NCBI RefSeq assembly: GCF_029407905.1
Contig: NC_073635.1
Coordinates: 37,067,501-37,131,500 of the forward strand
Reading direction: 5' to 3'
DNA from: Bubalus kerabau
Taxonomy: Eukaryota > Chordata > Mammalia > Artiodactyla > Bovidae
DNA length: 64,000 nt
Positions 12,501 to 25,300 of this stretch are shown piece by piece. The first letter of the stretch is position 1. Each line of letters opens with the position of its first letter. A program made the position numbers and the translations under genes. The notes under the pieces are model-generated. The model had not been told where the DNA came from. It worked only from the letters and a program-made list of their open reading frames with translations, and ran no database searches.

Positions 12501-15500
12501 CAAAAATTATGAAACTGGAAATCACAAACTTGGAAAAAACATTATCTAGCAAAGTTTAAATAGTTTAATAACTATTTTTTAATCAACTAGATTAGAATAT
12601 CTTTATGTTTAACATACAAACAGTATTTTTTTAATGTAAAAAATATTTCTAATATTTTCGCACAAAACCAACCATAATGTATAGTTGGTTCAGACTTGGT
12701 GAATGAGAAACTAACAATTTAAAGATATCAAAAGATAACCAAAATCAGGATAACAAAGTCATCCAATGCTATGTGTTACAGCCTAAAAGTTAAGAATTAG
12801 ATCTGGAGTTAAGACACTTAAATGACATGTGACTGTGAGGAAATCTAATTAATATTTCTAAGATACTACTCTGAGCAAATTACTTTTTTTCTCTCAGCCT
12901 CATTATTTCATCTGTAGAGTGGGTGCACCAACAGAGTCAGATCTTAAGACTGTTTTTGATGATTCACCTATTTAAAATACACTTGGCAAAGCACCAAACA
13001 CAAACTAAGCACTTAATGTTTGTTAGTCAACACAGGTAATTAAACAAGACAAGCAACTTAATGATCAAGGCACAGATTGATTCATATAATATCTAACAGT
13101 GAAATTTTAAAAAATCATCTGTAGATATTGTGAAAAATGAGCAGAAACAGACCTCTATGTCAAACTAGTTTTCATATTTTAGAGATACCAGAGAAATCTC
13201 TGGAACATTCAAATAGACTGAAGCATGAATAAAGCTCTATCTTTTTATAAACAGTCATTTTGAGTGTTTAGCCCCTCTAACGGAGAAGGCAATGGCACTC
13301 CACTCCAGTACTCTTGCCTGGAAAATTCCATGGACGGAGGAGCCTGGTGGGCTGCAGTCCATGGGGTCGCTAAAAGTCGGACACGACTAGGCGACTTCAC
13401 TTTCACTTTTCACTTTCATGTACTGGAGAAGGAAATGGCAACCCACTCCAGTGATCTTGCCTGGAGAATCCCAGGGATGGGGGAGCCTGGTGGGCTGCCG
13501 TCTATGGGGTCACACAGAGTCGGACATGACTGAAGTGACTTAGCAGCAGCAGCAGCAGCAGCCCCTCTAAGCACATGTGTTTACAGTGCTACAAAACTTT
13601 TTGCCATTACTTTCAAATTTATAAACTTCTACAGAATACAATTTCAAAATGGAAAAAGTTCAGGTATTCTCTGCTCCTAGGGAGAAGTGAAAGCAAATGG
13701 GACAACACCAACACTACCTAAGATGGCACTCAAGCACAACCTGAAAAGATGTATGTACCTTAAGTGTAAGGTAAAGAGGTGGGGAAAATGCTCCATGAGA
13801 GTAAACCTAAAAAGTAAACGGGATTCAGAAAACTAGCAGCTGAATCTAGGAAAACAAGTGACATAACTCCCCAGAATAACAACAATGCAGTAAGCCTAAA
13901 TGACAAGCAGTCTACATGGAGCAGGTGATGGAATGATGTTTTCACTGTTACAAATGAAAAAATCAAATGAACATTATATGAAAAGTCTTATCATGTAGAA
14001 AATTATTTTAAACTATTAGGAAAATGTAGCCATAATTTTTTTAAAAAATGAAAAACTGATGGAATTATCAACTCAATTAAAATTATACTTTATGGAATAG
14101 CACTGAAAATACTTGCACAGAACATGAATTTAACTAAAAACTGTGGTATAACTATGGAGGACAGAATGGGGACAAAACAGCTATAAGAGATCTAAAACTC
14201 ATCTAATACATTTACTACCTAAGACTGAAGTATATCTACAAAGTATTATACATTATTTAGAAGAAATAACAGATAAATGACAAAGAAAGCCAAAAGAATT
14301 AAAAGTATTTGTCTTTTCAGTGGAGAGTGGAGTATGTGTAGGTCATTTAGAACTATTTTTTAAATAAGGCAAATGTTAAAAAACAAAATAATGGTTAAAG
14401 TCCTAGTCAAATCAAATGAAATCTAAGGAGCCAGAGGTTCATCTATCAACATTATCACTAGCTTTCTAAAGCTAGATGACAGAGCAAAACTGTAAGACCA
14501 GACAATATCACTTTAATGATTTAATTTGTACTGACTCAAATGACATGAATTTTTAAATGAAACATCTCCCTGAGGAAATAGTGTGCAATTTCCTACCAAT
14601 AACTTTTGCTCGGTACCAAACTCCATCTTCAAATTTAGCGACACAGGCTTGATCTTGAACTGGACAGAGGATTTCCAGATTTTCTGCATCTTCACTTTTA
14701 TAGAATTCCTCAATTCCCTTTAATAGAAATAAAAAATCCAGGCTCTCTATCTAAGAAAGAGATATTAAAGCAGGGATTACAGCATTATAGTTTCACAGAA
14801 ACTTAAAATTTAAATGTTCCATATATTACAGGCACTGCTCATAAAATGATCAAATATTAGAATTGAATAAGACATAAGCAGTCATGTAATTTATGTTTGA
14901 AATATTCTGCTACAGAAGTAGTATATAAAAATTAACATATATAGACATAACAAAAATTTATGAAAATCCACAGTCTTCCAGATATCTTAAAATATCCTTC
15001 CAGATTTTTTCCTTTTTTTGGCTGTGCCATGCAGCATATCAGAACTTACTTCCCTGACCAGGGACTGAATCTGAGCCCACAGCAGTAAAAGCACCGAGTC
15101 CTAACTACTAGACCACCAGAGAACTCTTGCTTCTAGATCTTTTTCTAAACACATTTTCCATGTTGTTTTTTTTACCAAAAATCAGACCGTTCCAGACAAT
15201 TTGATAATCTGCATTTTTCTATTAATTTTCACATTTTCTGTTTCAGCAAGTGCTCCTACTAGTACTTTTAAACCATACTATATTTCCCTAACTGACCAAC
15301 TGTGGTGTTGGAAAAGACACTTGAGAGTCCCTTGGACTGCAAGGAGATCAAACCAGTCAATCTTAAAGGAAATCATTTGAATATTCATTGGAAGGATTGA
15401 TGCTGAAGCTGAAGCTCCAATACTTTGGACACCTGATGCAAAGGGCTGACTCATTAGAAAAGACCCTGATGTTGGAAAAGATTGAAGGCGGGAGGAGAAG

Positions 15501-18500
15501 GGGATGACAGAGAAGGAGATGGTTGGATGGCTGGTATCACCGACTCGATGGACATGAGTCTGAGCAAGCTCCAGGAGTTGTTGATAGACAGAGAAGCCTG
15601 GCATGCTGCAGTCCATGGAGTCGCAAAGAGTCAGACACGACTGAGTGATTGAACTGAACTGACCAAACCCAGTAGCCAATCTAAGACTACCTGTTATGTT
15701 TGGTCATCTAAATAAGTCTTATAAATTAGTGTAGTGTTCTTTTAAAAATGATCCTGTCTTGTTAAAAAAGATAGTCTGCTATTTTTCTGTAGAATGCCTC
15801 ATCTTCTGGATTTATGTGGTTATGTCTTCATCCTATTATTTACCTTCTTCCTCCACTGAGTTAGGGTATATGCCCTGAATTTCTTCAAAACAGAAAGTTG
15901 TATCTACAAGTTTGATGGATTCAACCCAAATCTTTTGGCTAGAATACATCATAGTTGCAACACATCAGAAGACAGCATTACTCACTGTTAATAAGCTAAG
16001 ATTCATCTATGGAATGGGGTGGCAACTCTCATCCCTTCTCTGCACAGGTACGTGTTTCCATTGTGATCACCAAGTAATTCATGTATGCTACTTTGCCATT
16101 GTATAAATGTCCAGTTTCCCATCAGCCATCCATCTAATGGTTTTAAACTGAACTGATAAATCTTTAATCAGTAATTTCAGTAGAATTTGTGAAAAGAATG
16201 CATAATGCAGTAGAGGTTTACTTTATTAAACAAGATTATCTGGTTATTTTAAAACACAATTCCTGAAGTTCCTATACTACTTAAAATATAGTAAAACAAA
16301 ACCAAGGACAACTGTTTATTTCTCCAAATACCAATTCTTAAAGTTAAAAAATATTTTAAAAACCATCTCAAATGGTCAAAAAATGAGGTTTTTCTCTTTT
16401 GTGAATATAATAATAGAAGTGGAAATTTTCTGAAATTTTTGTTATTTCATTAAAAAATTTTAAAACTATTTAAAGCCTTCTAAAACCTTTATTTCTAAGT
16501 AGGTAGTATTCATATTCTTCCACTAACAGGCTATTCAAAGGGAACACTGAAATATTCAACAGACAAGTGACAGTAGCAAAATTCCAGACTCTGAAGCTCC
16601 AAGCTCTCATTTCTCCATAGAAACACTGATAAAACGAGAAACCATCTGAACCAATTTTGTTAGGGCTCAAACTCTGAACCAACTTTGTTAGGGCTCTGGA
16701 AAACAGTTAAGGCTTACAGCATTGAAGCAAACACCCAATTAAGCTTTCAACATTCAAGGAAGTCAACATAAACATTTGCCAAACACAAGCTAAAAGAACA
16801 CAGACACTTCAGTGATCACACACAAGCAACAGTATTTGCAAGAACAGTTTGAAAAAGTCTCAAAAGAAAAAAACTACCACAGTTTTCAACAGTTTAAAAC
16901 AAATCCAGTTATGCATGGGTGCATGTGTGTGGGGGCTATCTGATTTTCAGAGGTTTACTGTATTATAATAGTTGATGCCTAATTTTCAACAAGAAATCAG
17001 AAGACATACAAAGAAATAGGAAAATATGGCTCATTCCAAGTAACAAAGTTCAGTTCAGTTCACTCCATCGTGTCGGACTCTCTGCGACCCCATGAACTGC
17101 AGCACACCAGGTCTCCCTGTCCATCACCAACTCCCGGAGTTTACCCAAACTCATGTCCATTGAGTTGGTGATGCCATCTAACCATCTCATCCCTCTGCCG
17201 TCCCCTTCTCCTCCTTCCTTCAATCTTTCCCAACATTAGGGTCTTTTCAAATGAGTCAGCTCTTCACTTCAGGTGGCCAAAATACTGGAGTTTCAGCTTC
17301 AGCATCAGTCCTTCCAATGAATATTCAGGATTGATTTCCTTTAGGATTGACTGGTTGGATCTTCTTTCAGTCCAAGGGACTTTCAAGAGTCTTCTCCAAC
17401 ACCACAGTTCAAAAGCATCAATTCTTCTCTGCTCAGCCCTCTTTCTAGTCCAACTCTCACATCCATACATGACCACTGCAAAAAACATAGCCTTGACTAG
17501 ACGGACCTTTGTTGGCAAAGTGATGTCTCTGCTTTTTAATATGCTGTCTAGGTTGGTCATAACTTTTCTTCCAAGGGGTAAGCGTCTTTTAATTTCATGG
17601 TTGCAGTCACCATCTGCAGTGATTTTGGAGCTCAGAAAAATAAAGTCTGCCACTGTTTCCCCATCTATTTGCCATGAAGTGATGGGACCAGATGCCATGA
17701 TCTTAGTTTTCTGAATGTTGAGCTTTAAGCCAACTTTTTCACTCTCCTCTTTCACTTTCATCAAGAGGCTCTTTAGTTCTTCTTTGCTTTCTGCCATAAG
17801 GGTGGTGTCATCTGCATATCTGAGGTTACTGATATTTCTCCCGGCAATCTTGATTCCAGCTTGTGCTTCTTCCAGCCCAGCATTTCTCATGATGTACTCT
17901 GCATATAAGTTAAATAAGCAGGGTGACAACATACGGCCTTGATGTACTCCTTTTCCTATTTGGAACCAGTCTGTTGTTCCATGTCCAGTTCTAACTGTTG
18001 CTTCCTGACCTGCATACAGATTTCTCAAGAAGGAACACCAGACCTAGTATTCCCATCTCTTGAAGAATTTTCCAGTTTGTTGTGATCCACACGGTCAAAG
18101 GCTTTGGTATAGTCAATAAAGCAGAAATAGATGTTTTTCTGGAATTCTCTTGCTTTGTCTATGATCCAACGGATGTTGGCAATTTGATCTCTGGTTCCTC
18201 AGCCTTTTCTAAAACCAGCTTGAACATCTGGAAGTTCACAGTTCACATATTGTTGAAGCCTGGCTTGGAGAATTTTGAGCATTACTTTACTAACATGTAA
18301 AATTAGTGCAACTGTGCAGTAGTTTGAGCATTCTTTGGCATTGCCTTTCTTTGACCTACTTTAATGACCTCATTTTAACTTGATTATCTCTATAAATACT
18401 CTGTCTCCAAATAAGGTCATGTTTTGAGTTTCTGGGGGTTACAGCTCCAATGTATCTTTTAGGGAGACATAAATCATCCTGTAATACTTAACTGGTTGGA

Positions 18501-19328
18501 TTTGTAGATTTGTGTATGTCATCAAATTTGGGAAGTTATTGGTCGTTATTTCTTCAGATAATCTTTCTGTTCCAACAAGATGGTTGGATGGCATCACCGA
18601 CACAATGGACATGAATTTGAGTAAACTCCAGGAATTGGTGATGGACAGGGAGGCCTGGTATGCTTCAGTCCATGGGGTCACAAAGAGTCGGACACGACTG
18701 AGCAACTGAACTGAAAGTAGGTCTTAATCCAGTATGACTAGTTTCCTTATTCAGTTCAGTCACTCAGTTGTGTCTGATTCCTTGTGACCCCATGGGCTGC
18801 AGCACGCCAGGCTTCCCTGTCCATCAACAACTCCCAGAGCTTGCTTAGACTTATGTCCATTAAGTCGGTAATGCCATCTAACTATCTCATCCTCTGTCGT
18901 CCCCTTCTCCTCTTGCCTTCAATCTTTCCCAGCATCAGGGTCTTTTCCCAATGAGTCAGTTCTTCGCATCAGGTGGCCAAAGTATTGGAGTTTCAGCTTT
19001 AGCATCAGTCTTTCCCAATAACTATTCAGGACTGATTTCCTTTAGGATTGGCTGGTTTGATCTCCTTGCTGTCCAAGGTGCTCTCAAGAGTCTTCTCCAA
19101 CACAGTTCAAAAGCATCAATTCTTTGGTGCTCAGCTTTCTGTTTATGGTCCACCTCTCACATTCATACATGACTACTGGAAAAACCATGGTTTTGACTAG
19201 ACGGACCTTTATCAGCAAAGTAATGTCTCTGCTTTTTAATGTGCTGTCTAGGTTGGTCATAGCTTTTCTTCCTATGAGCAAGCGTCTTTCAATTTCATGG
19301 CTGGAAAAAAGGAGTAAAATTGGGCAAA

Positions 19329-19367
<39 letters not shown>

Positions 19368-22300
19368 GAATGCTCATAAAGGTGAAGGTAGAAAATGGAG
19401 TGAAGTAGAAGCCACTGAACACCAATATTTTCCAGCTAACCACAAACAATTAGGGAAATAGATTCATTCTCACTTATGACCTTCAGAAGGAACCAACACT
19501 ACTAACAACTTGACCTCAATACCTCTAGACTTCAGAACTGTGAGACAATAAACTTACACTGTTTAAGCAACTTAATCAGTGGAACTTTCTTACGATACTC
19601 TAAGGAATGAATATAGATTTTGAAATGGGAAAGCAGGATGCTGTTGTAATAAATACCTAAAATTATGGGAGAAGCTTTGAAATTGGGTTATGAGCAGAAA
19701 GAAGAGGAAGAATTATGAGGTACTGAATGAAAAAAATCCAGATTACCCTGGAAAGATTACTGGTAGAAATAAGGATGCTAAAGGTGCTTCTGGTGAGATT
19801 TCATAGAGAAATGAGGGATATGATACTGGAAACTGGAGGAAAGGAAATCCTTGTTACACAGGGGTAGAGAACTTAGCTGATTTATACTGTACTGGGTAGA
19901 AAGTTGAACTGGATATTTAGCTGAGGAGATTGCTAAGTAAAGTGTCAAAGTGTCAGCCTGGTTTCTCCTTGCTGCTTATAATAAAATGTGAGAAGACAAA
20001 GATAAATTGAAAAATAAATTGTTAAACATGAAGGAACCAGAATCTGAAGATTCAGAAATTTCTTAGCCTATTTGTATTTCAAAAAATGAGAAAGCAAGCT
20101 CTGGAGAGAACATTAAGGGTATGGCTTGACAGTGTCTGCTGAAGGGAATATGGATGTTATGATTTATGAAGCCAATCAATCATCTCAGCAGAAACACTGC
20201 CAGCCTGAACTGAAGGGGAAGAGGTGAGAGGAAATGAAGCAGAGAGGGGTGGTGGGCTTGTGAGATTCTATAGGCAGGAAGAGAGCTGACAGAGTGATCT
20301 GTTCATGAACCTATGTTTCAAGAAAACAGAGGAGTAATTTTGAAGGTGATTCAGAGGCTCGAGTGTGTGCCACTGCTACTGCAGGCCCAGAGCACACAGA
20401 CCTGAAAGGCAGGGCTGTCTCCTCCTCTGTTCCAGGGATGGGGCCTCCTTCTGTGTTTCAGAGTTAGGACAACTCCTCAATTCCGTTGGATGAGGCTGCT
20501 GCAGGGCTGAGGGGGAAGGGCCACACCCAAGGGGGACTGGAGGACAGAACATCCAGCAGCCAAGGATTATTCTAGAGTCGTAAGATTCTAATGGAATTCT
20601 TCCTGCTAGGATTTGGACTTACTGTCTATTCTCACAGATTTAGAGATAGAGAGGAGTTCTGGCCTAGCTTCAGTTAAAGAATTCTTACTTATACCTGACT
20701 GAGCTCATCAGAATTTAGTGATTTTATGTGAGATTCTGGACTTAGACTTGATGTAAGATAATTGATTTTTTGGAACATTGGGATGTGGTGACTGCATGTA
20801 AGGAGGAAATTTTTGATAGGGCAGAGAGTGGATTTCTTATGAGTTGGTTTGTGTCCTCCCCTCAAAATATACTAAAGTTCTAACCACCTCCCCCAGGACC
20901 TCATTGTGTCCTTATTTGGAGATCGAGTTTTACAGATAGGATCAAGTTAAAATAAAAGTTTTAGGCTGGAGTTAATTCAATATGACTGGTGTCTGTATTA
21001 AAAAGCTGAGACAGACAAGTTACACAGAGAGATTGCCACGTGAAGGAAGCAGAGACTGTGATGATGCAGCAGAAGGAAGGAGTGCTAAAGATTGCCAGCA
21101 AATCACCAATCTAGTCCAGAGACATGGGACAAATCTCTGTCCCGCCCCTACCCCCCACCTCCCCCGCCAACCTCAGAAGGAAGGAACCAACTCTGATGAC
21201 TCCCTGACCTTAAACCTGTAAACTCCAGAACTGGGAGTCAATACATTTCTGCTTTTAAAACTACCTACATTGTGGCATTTTTTTGGAGGGGCACCATGCA
21301 GCTTGTGGGATCTTAGTTCTCCAACTAGGGATTGAATCCAGCCCCTGCTAGTAAAAGAAGAGTCCTAATCAATCACTGAACCACCAGGGAATTCCCTGTT
21401 TCACTTTGTTATAGCAGACTTAGCATGTTAATATACTCAAAAAACCCAAGTTAGGATAAATTCAAAGACAGACACACTAGATGCATGATGAACAAACCGT
21501 CAATAGCCATACAAAGAGAACTGTGAAAGCAGTAAGAGAAAAGTGACTTGTCAGATATAAGGGATCATCAATAAGATGATCAGCGGATTTTTCATCAGAA
21601 ACCTTGGAGGTGAGAATGTAATCAGAAGATACACTTAAAAGAGCTAAAGAAAGAACTGTCAACTGAGAATTATAGATCCAGCAAGACTATCCTTCAAAAA
21701 TGAGTGAGTAATAAGCCATTCACAGATAAACAAGAGATAAGGAAGTTCACTACCACTAGACCTGCCTTATAAAAAAAGCTAAAGGGAGTCCTTCAGAAGG
21801 AAACGAAAGGATGCTAGAGCGTAACGTAAATTCACATTAAGATATACATATCTGTGATTAACATAAACACACAAATATGAAAGCCAGTATTATTAACTTT
21901 GGTTTCTAACTCTACTTTCATTTTCTATAAGATTTAAAAGACAAATGCACACAAATAATTATAAGTCTACATTATTGAGTATTTGATGTACAAAGATTAA
22001 TTTTTTTTCAAAGATTAATTTTTGAGATTGGTATTATTTAAAAGGGAAATGGAGCTATATAGAAGTAGGGTTTTGTGCAGTTAAAGTTGATATTAATTCA
22101 GATTAGATTTCTGTAGGACGTTTCACATAACTTTAATTACACATAATTTTTACACATAATTACACATAACTTTAGGATGTTATGTATAATCCTCATGGTA
22201 ACAATAAACACAGATATACAAAAGGAACCAAATGACACTACAGTTTTGTCACACCCATGTTCACTGCATCATCATTCACAATAGTCAAGAGGTAGAACCA

Positions 22301-25300
22301 AGCCAAATGTTCATCAATGGATGACTGAATTAATAAAATGTAGTACACACATAAAAAAAATGTAGTATACACATACAATGGAATATTTAATTAGCCTTAA
22401 AGTAAGTCCTATTGCATGCTACAACATGGATGAACCTGGAGGGCATTATGGTAAGTGAAACAAGCCAGTGACAAAAGGACAAATACAGTTATCCCTGGTA
22501 GCTGAAAGTAGTGTTCTTATGAAATCTTTTGTAGGCCAAAATGTAGTAAAGCAAAGAGGCTGACTTTTCTTTGGGAAGAGCAATGTAGGTTTTTCAGAAA
22601 AATGAAATTTGTGTAAACTGAACTGAAAAGCAGGGTACTGTTTGATTCCACTTATATGAGTATCTAAATAGTCAAATTCATAGAAGAAAGTAGAACTGTG
22701 GTTGTTAGCAGTTGGGGGTAGAATGAAACAGGCAATTACTGTTCAGGGAGTACCAAGTTTCAGTTTTTAAAGATGAACAAATTTTACAGATCAGCATGCT
22801 ATACAATAATGTAAGTTAGTGAATACTACAGAACTGTATATTTTGAAGTGGTTAAGAAAGCAAATTTTGTATATGAAGGACTGACAGCTTTTCTTCTAAG
22901 AATGATAATAAGAACGCACGCATGCTTTTGCCATTGCTATTTAATATAGTTTTATAAGTTCTAGCCAGAGTAATTAGGCAAATATATTATATATATATAT
23001 AAATGCCTTATACATATAAGGCATTTATAGTAATTAGGCAAATATATATAAGCCAACCAAATTGATAAGAAATAGGAAAATGATCTCTCTTCTAGGTAAA
23101 AAACCCTAAAGATGCCACAAAAATACTAGCAGGTCTAATACATGGGCTTCCCAGGTGGAGCTAGTGGTAAAGAATCCGCCTGCTAATGAGGACACAAGAG
23201 ACACAGGTTCGATCCTTGGGTTGGGAAGATTCCTTGGGGGAAGGCATGGCAACCCACTCCAGTATCCTTGCCTGGAGAATTCCATGGACAGAGGAGTCTG
23301 GCAGGCTACAGCCCATGGGGCCACAAAGAGTTGGACACGATTAAGCACACAAAGATGTAGACTAAAAAATGATTACAAAAAATCACATGCATTTCTACAC
23401 ACTAACAATGAACAGCCCAAATGGAAATTAAGAAAACAACTCATTTTACAGTAGAAAAAAAAGAATATACTCAGGAATAAATATAACTGAGGATACGGAC
23501 TTGTACACTTGTTGTACAGTACACAGCACTGCTACAAAATAAATGGAAAAACCTTCCATGTTCATGAACTGGAAGATTTAATAGTTAAGATGTCAATACC
23601 CAGGGCTTCCCTGGCTGTCCAGTGGTTAAGAATCTGCCTTCCAATGCAGGGGACACGGATTCGATCCTGGCCTTGGAGGATCCCACATGCCATGAAACAA
23701 CCAAGTCCATGTGCCACAACTCTAGAGCCAGCACTCCAGAGCCTGTAAGCTGCAACTATGGAGGCCCATGCATCTAGAGTCCATGCTCTGCAACAAGAAA
23801 AGTCTCTACAGTGAGAAGCCTGCACACAGCAACAAAGAGTAGCTCCCACTTGCCGCAACTAGAGAAAGCCTTGCAACAATGAAGACCCAAATAAAGTCAT
23901 AAATAAATAAAATCTTTTCAAAAAGGATGTCAGTACCCAAAGCAATTTACAATTCAAAGCTATCCCTATCAGAATCCCAATGATGTTTCATGTAGAATAG
24001 AAAAACTCATACTAGAGACTTCCCTGATGGTCCAGTGGTTATGAATCTGTTTGCTAATGCAGGGGACATGGATTTGATCCCTGATTTGGGAAGATTTTAC
24101 ATGCTGTGGGGCAACTAAGCCCATGTCCCACAACTACTGAGCCCGTGTGCTGTGACTATTGAAGTTCACACACCCTAGAGCCTATGATCTACAACAAGAG
24201 AAGCCACCACAACAAGAAGCCCTCACACCAAAACTAGAGAGTAGCCCCCACTTGCCGCAACTAGAGAAAAGCTCACACACAGAAGTGAAGGTCCAGTACA
24301 GCCATTAAAAAAATAAGTAAAATTTTTAAAAAGAGAAAAACTCATCCTAAAAGTCACATGAGATCTCAAGGGACCCCAAAGTTCAAAAACAACCTTGAAA
24401 AAGAACAAAGTTGGACAGCCCACACATTCTCATTTCAAAACTTGCTACAAAGCTACAGTAAATAAAACTGTGCCACTCAGCAGTCAGATGAGAAACAAAA
24501 GGTACCCAACTTGGAAGGGAAGAGTTAAAACTGTCACTATATGCAAATAACGTGATCCTATAGAAGACCCTAAGGACAGCACACACACAAAAAAACTGTT
24601 AAAAAATAAAGGGTACCTTTTGTTTCTCATCTGACTGCTGAGTGGCACAGTTTTATTTACTGTAGCTTTGTAGCAAGTTTTGAAATGAGAATGTGTGAGC
24701 TGTCCAACTTTGTTCTTTTTCAAGGTTGTTTTTGAACTTTGGGGTCCCTTGAGATCTCATGTGACTTTTAGGATGAGTTTTTCTCTTTTTAAAAATTTTA
24801 CTTATTTTTTTAATGGCTGTACTGGACCTTCACTTCTGTGTGTGAGCTTTTCTCTAGTTGCGGCAAGTGGGGGCTACTCTCTAGTTTTGGTGTGAGGGCT
24901 TCTTGTTACCTGTGGCGGATTCATTTTGATATTTGGCAAATCTAATACAGTTATGTAAAGTTTAAAAATAAAATAAAATTAAAAAAAAAAATAAATGAAC
25001 TCAGCAAAGCAGTAGGACACAAGATTAACACTCAGAAATCAGTTTCATTTCTTTACACTAACCATGAAAGTATCAGAAAGGGAATGTAAAAACACAATAC
25101 CTTTTAAAGTTGCACCAAAAAAAATACAGCTATCAAGAAACTTGACCAAGGAAGAGAAAGACTTAACATGCTGAGAACTATAAAATATTAATAAAGGAAA
25201 TTAAAGAGGACTCAAAGAAATGGAAAGATAATACCATGCTCTTGGACTGGAAGAATATTGTTTAAAAGGCAACACTACCCAAAACAATCTATAGATTGAA

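Noticed and set aside
24223..24895. Two almost identical 66-residue open frames on opposite strands (24223-24423 minus, 24695-24895 plus)
   Set aside because: They are the two arms of the inverted duplication, made of SINE and L1 sequence; not genes.
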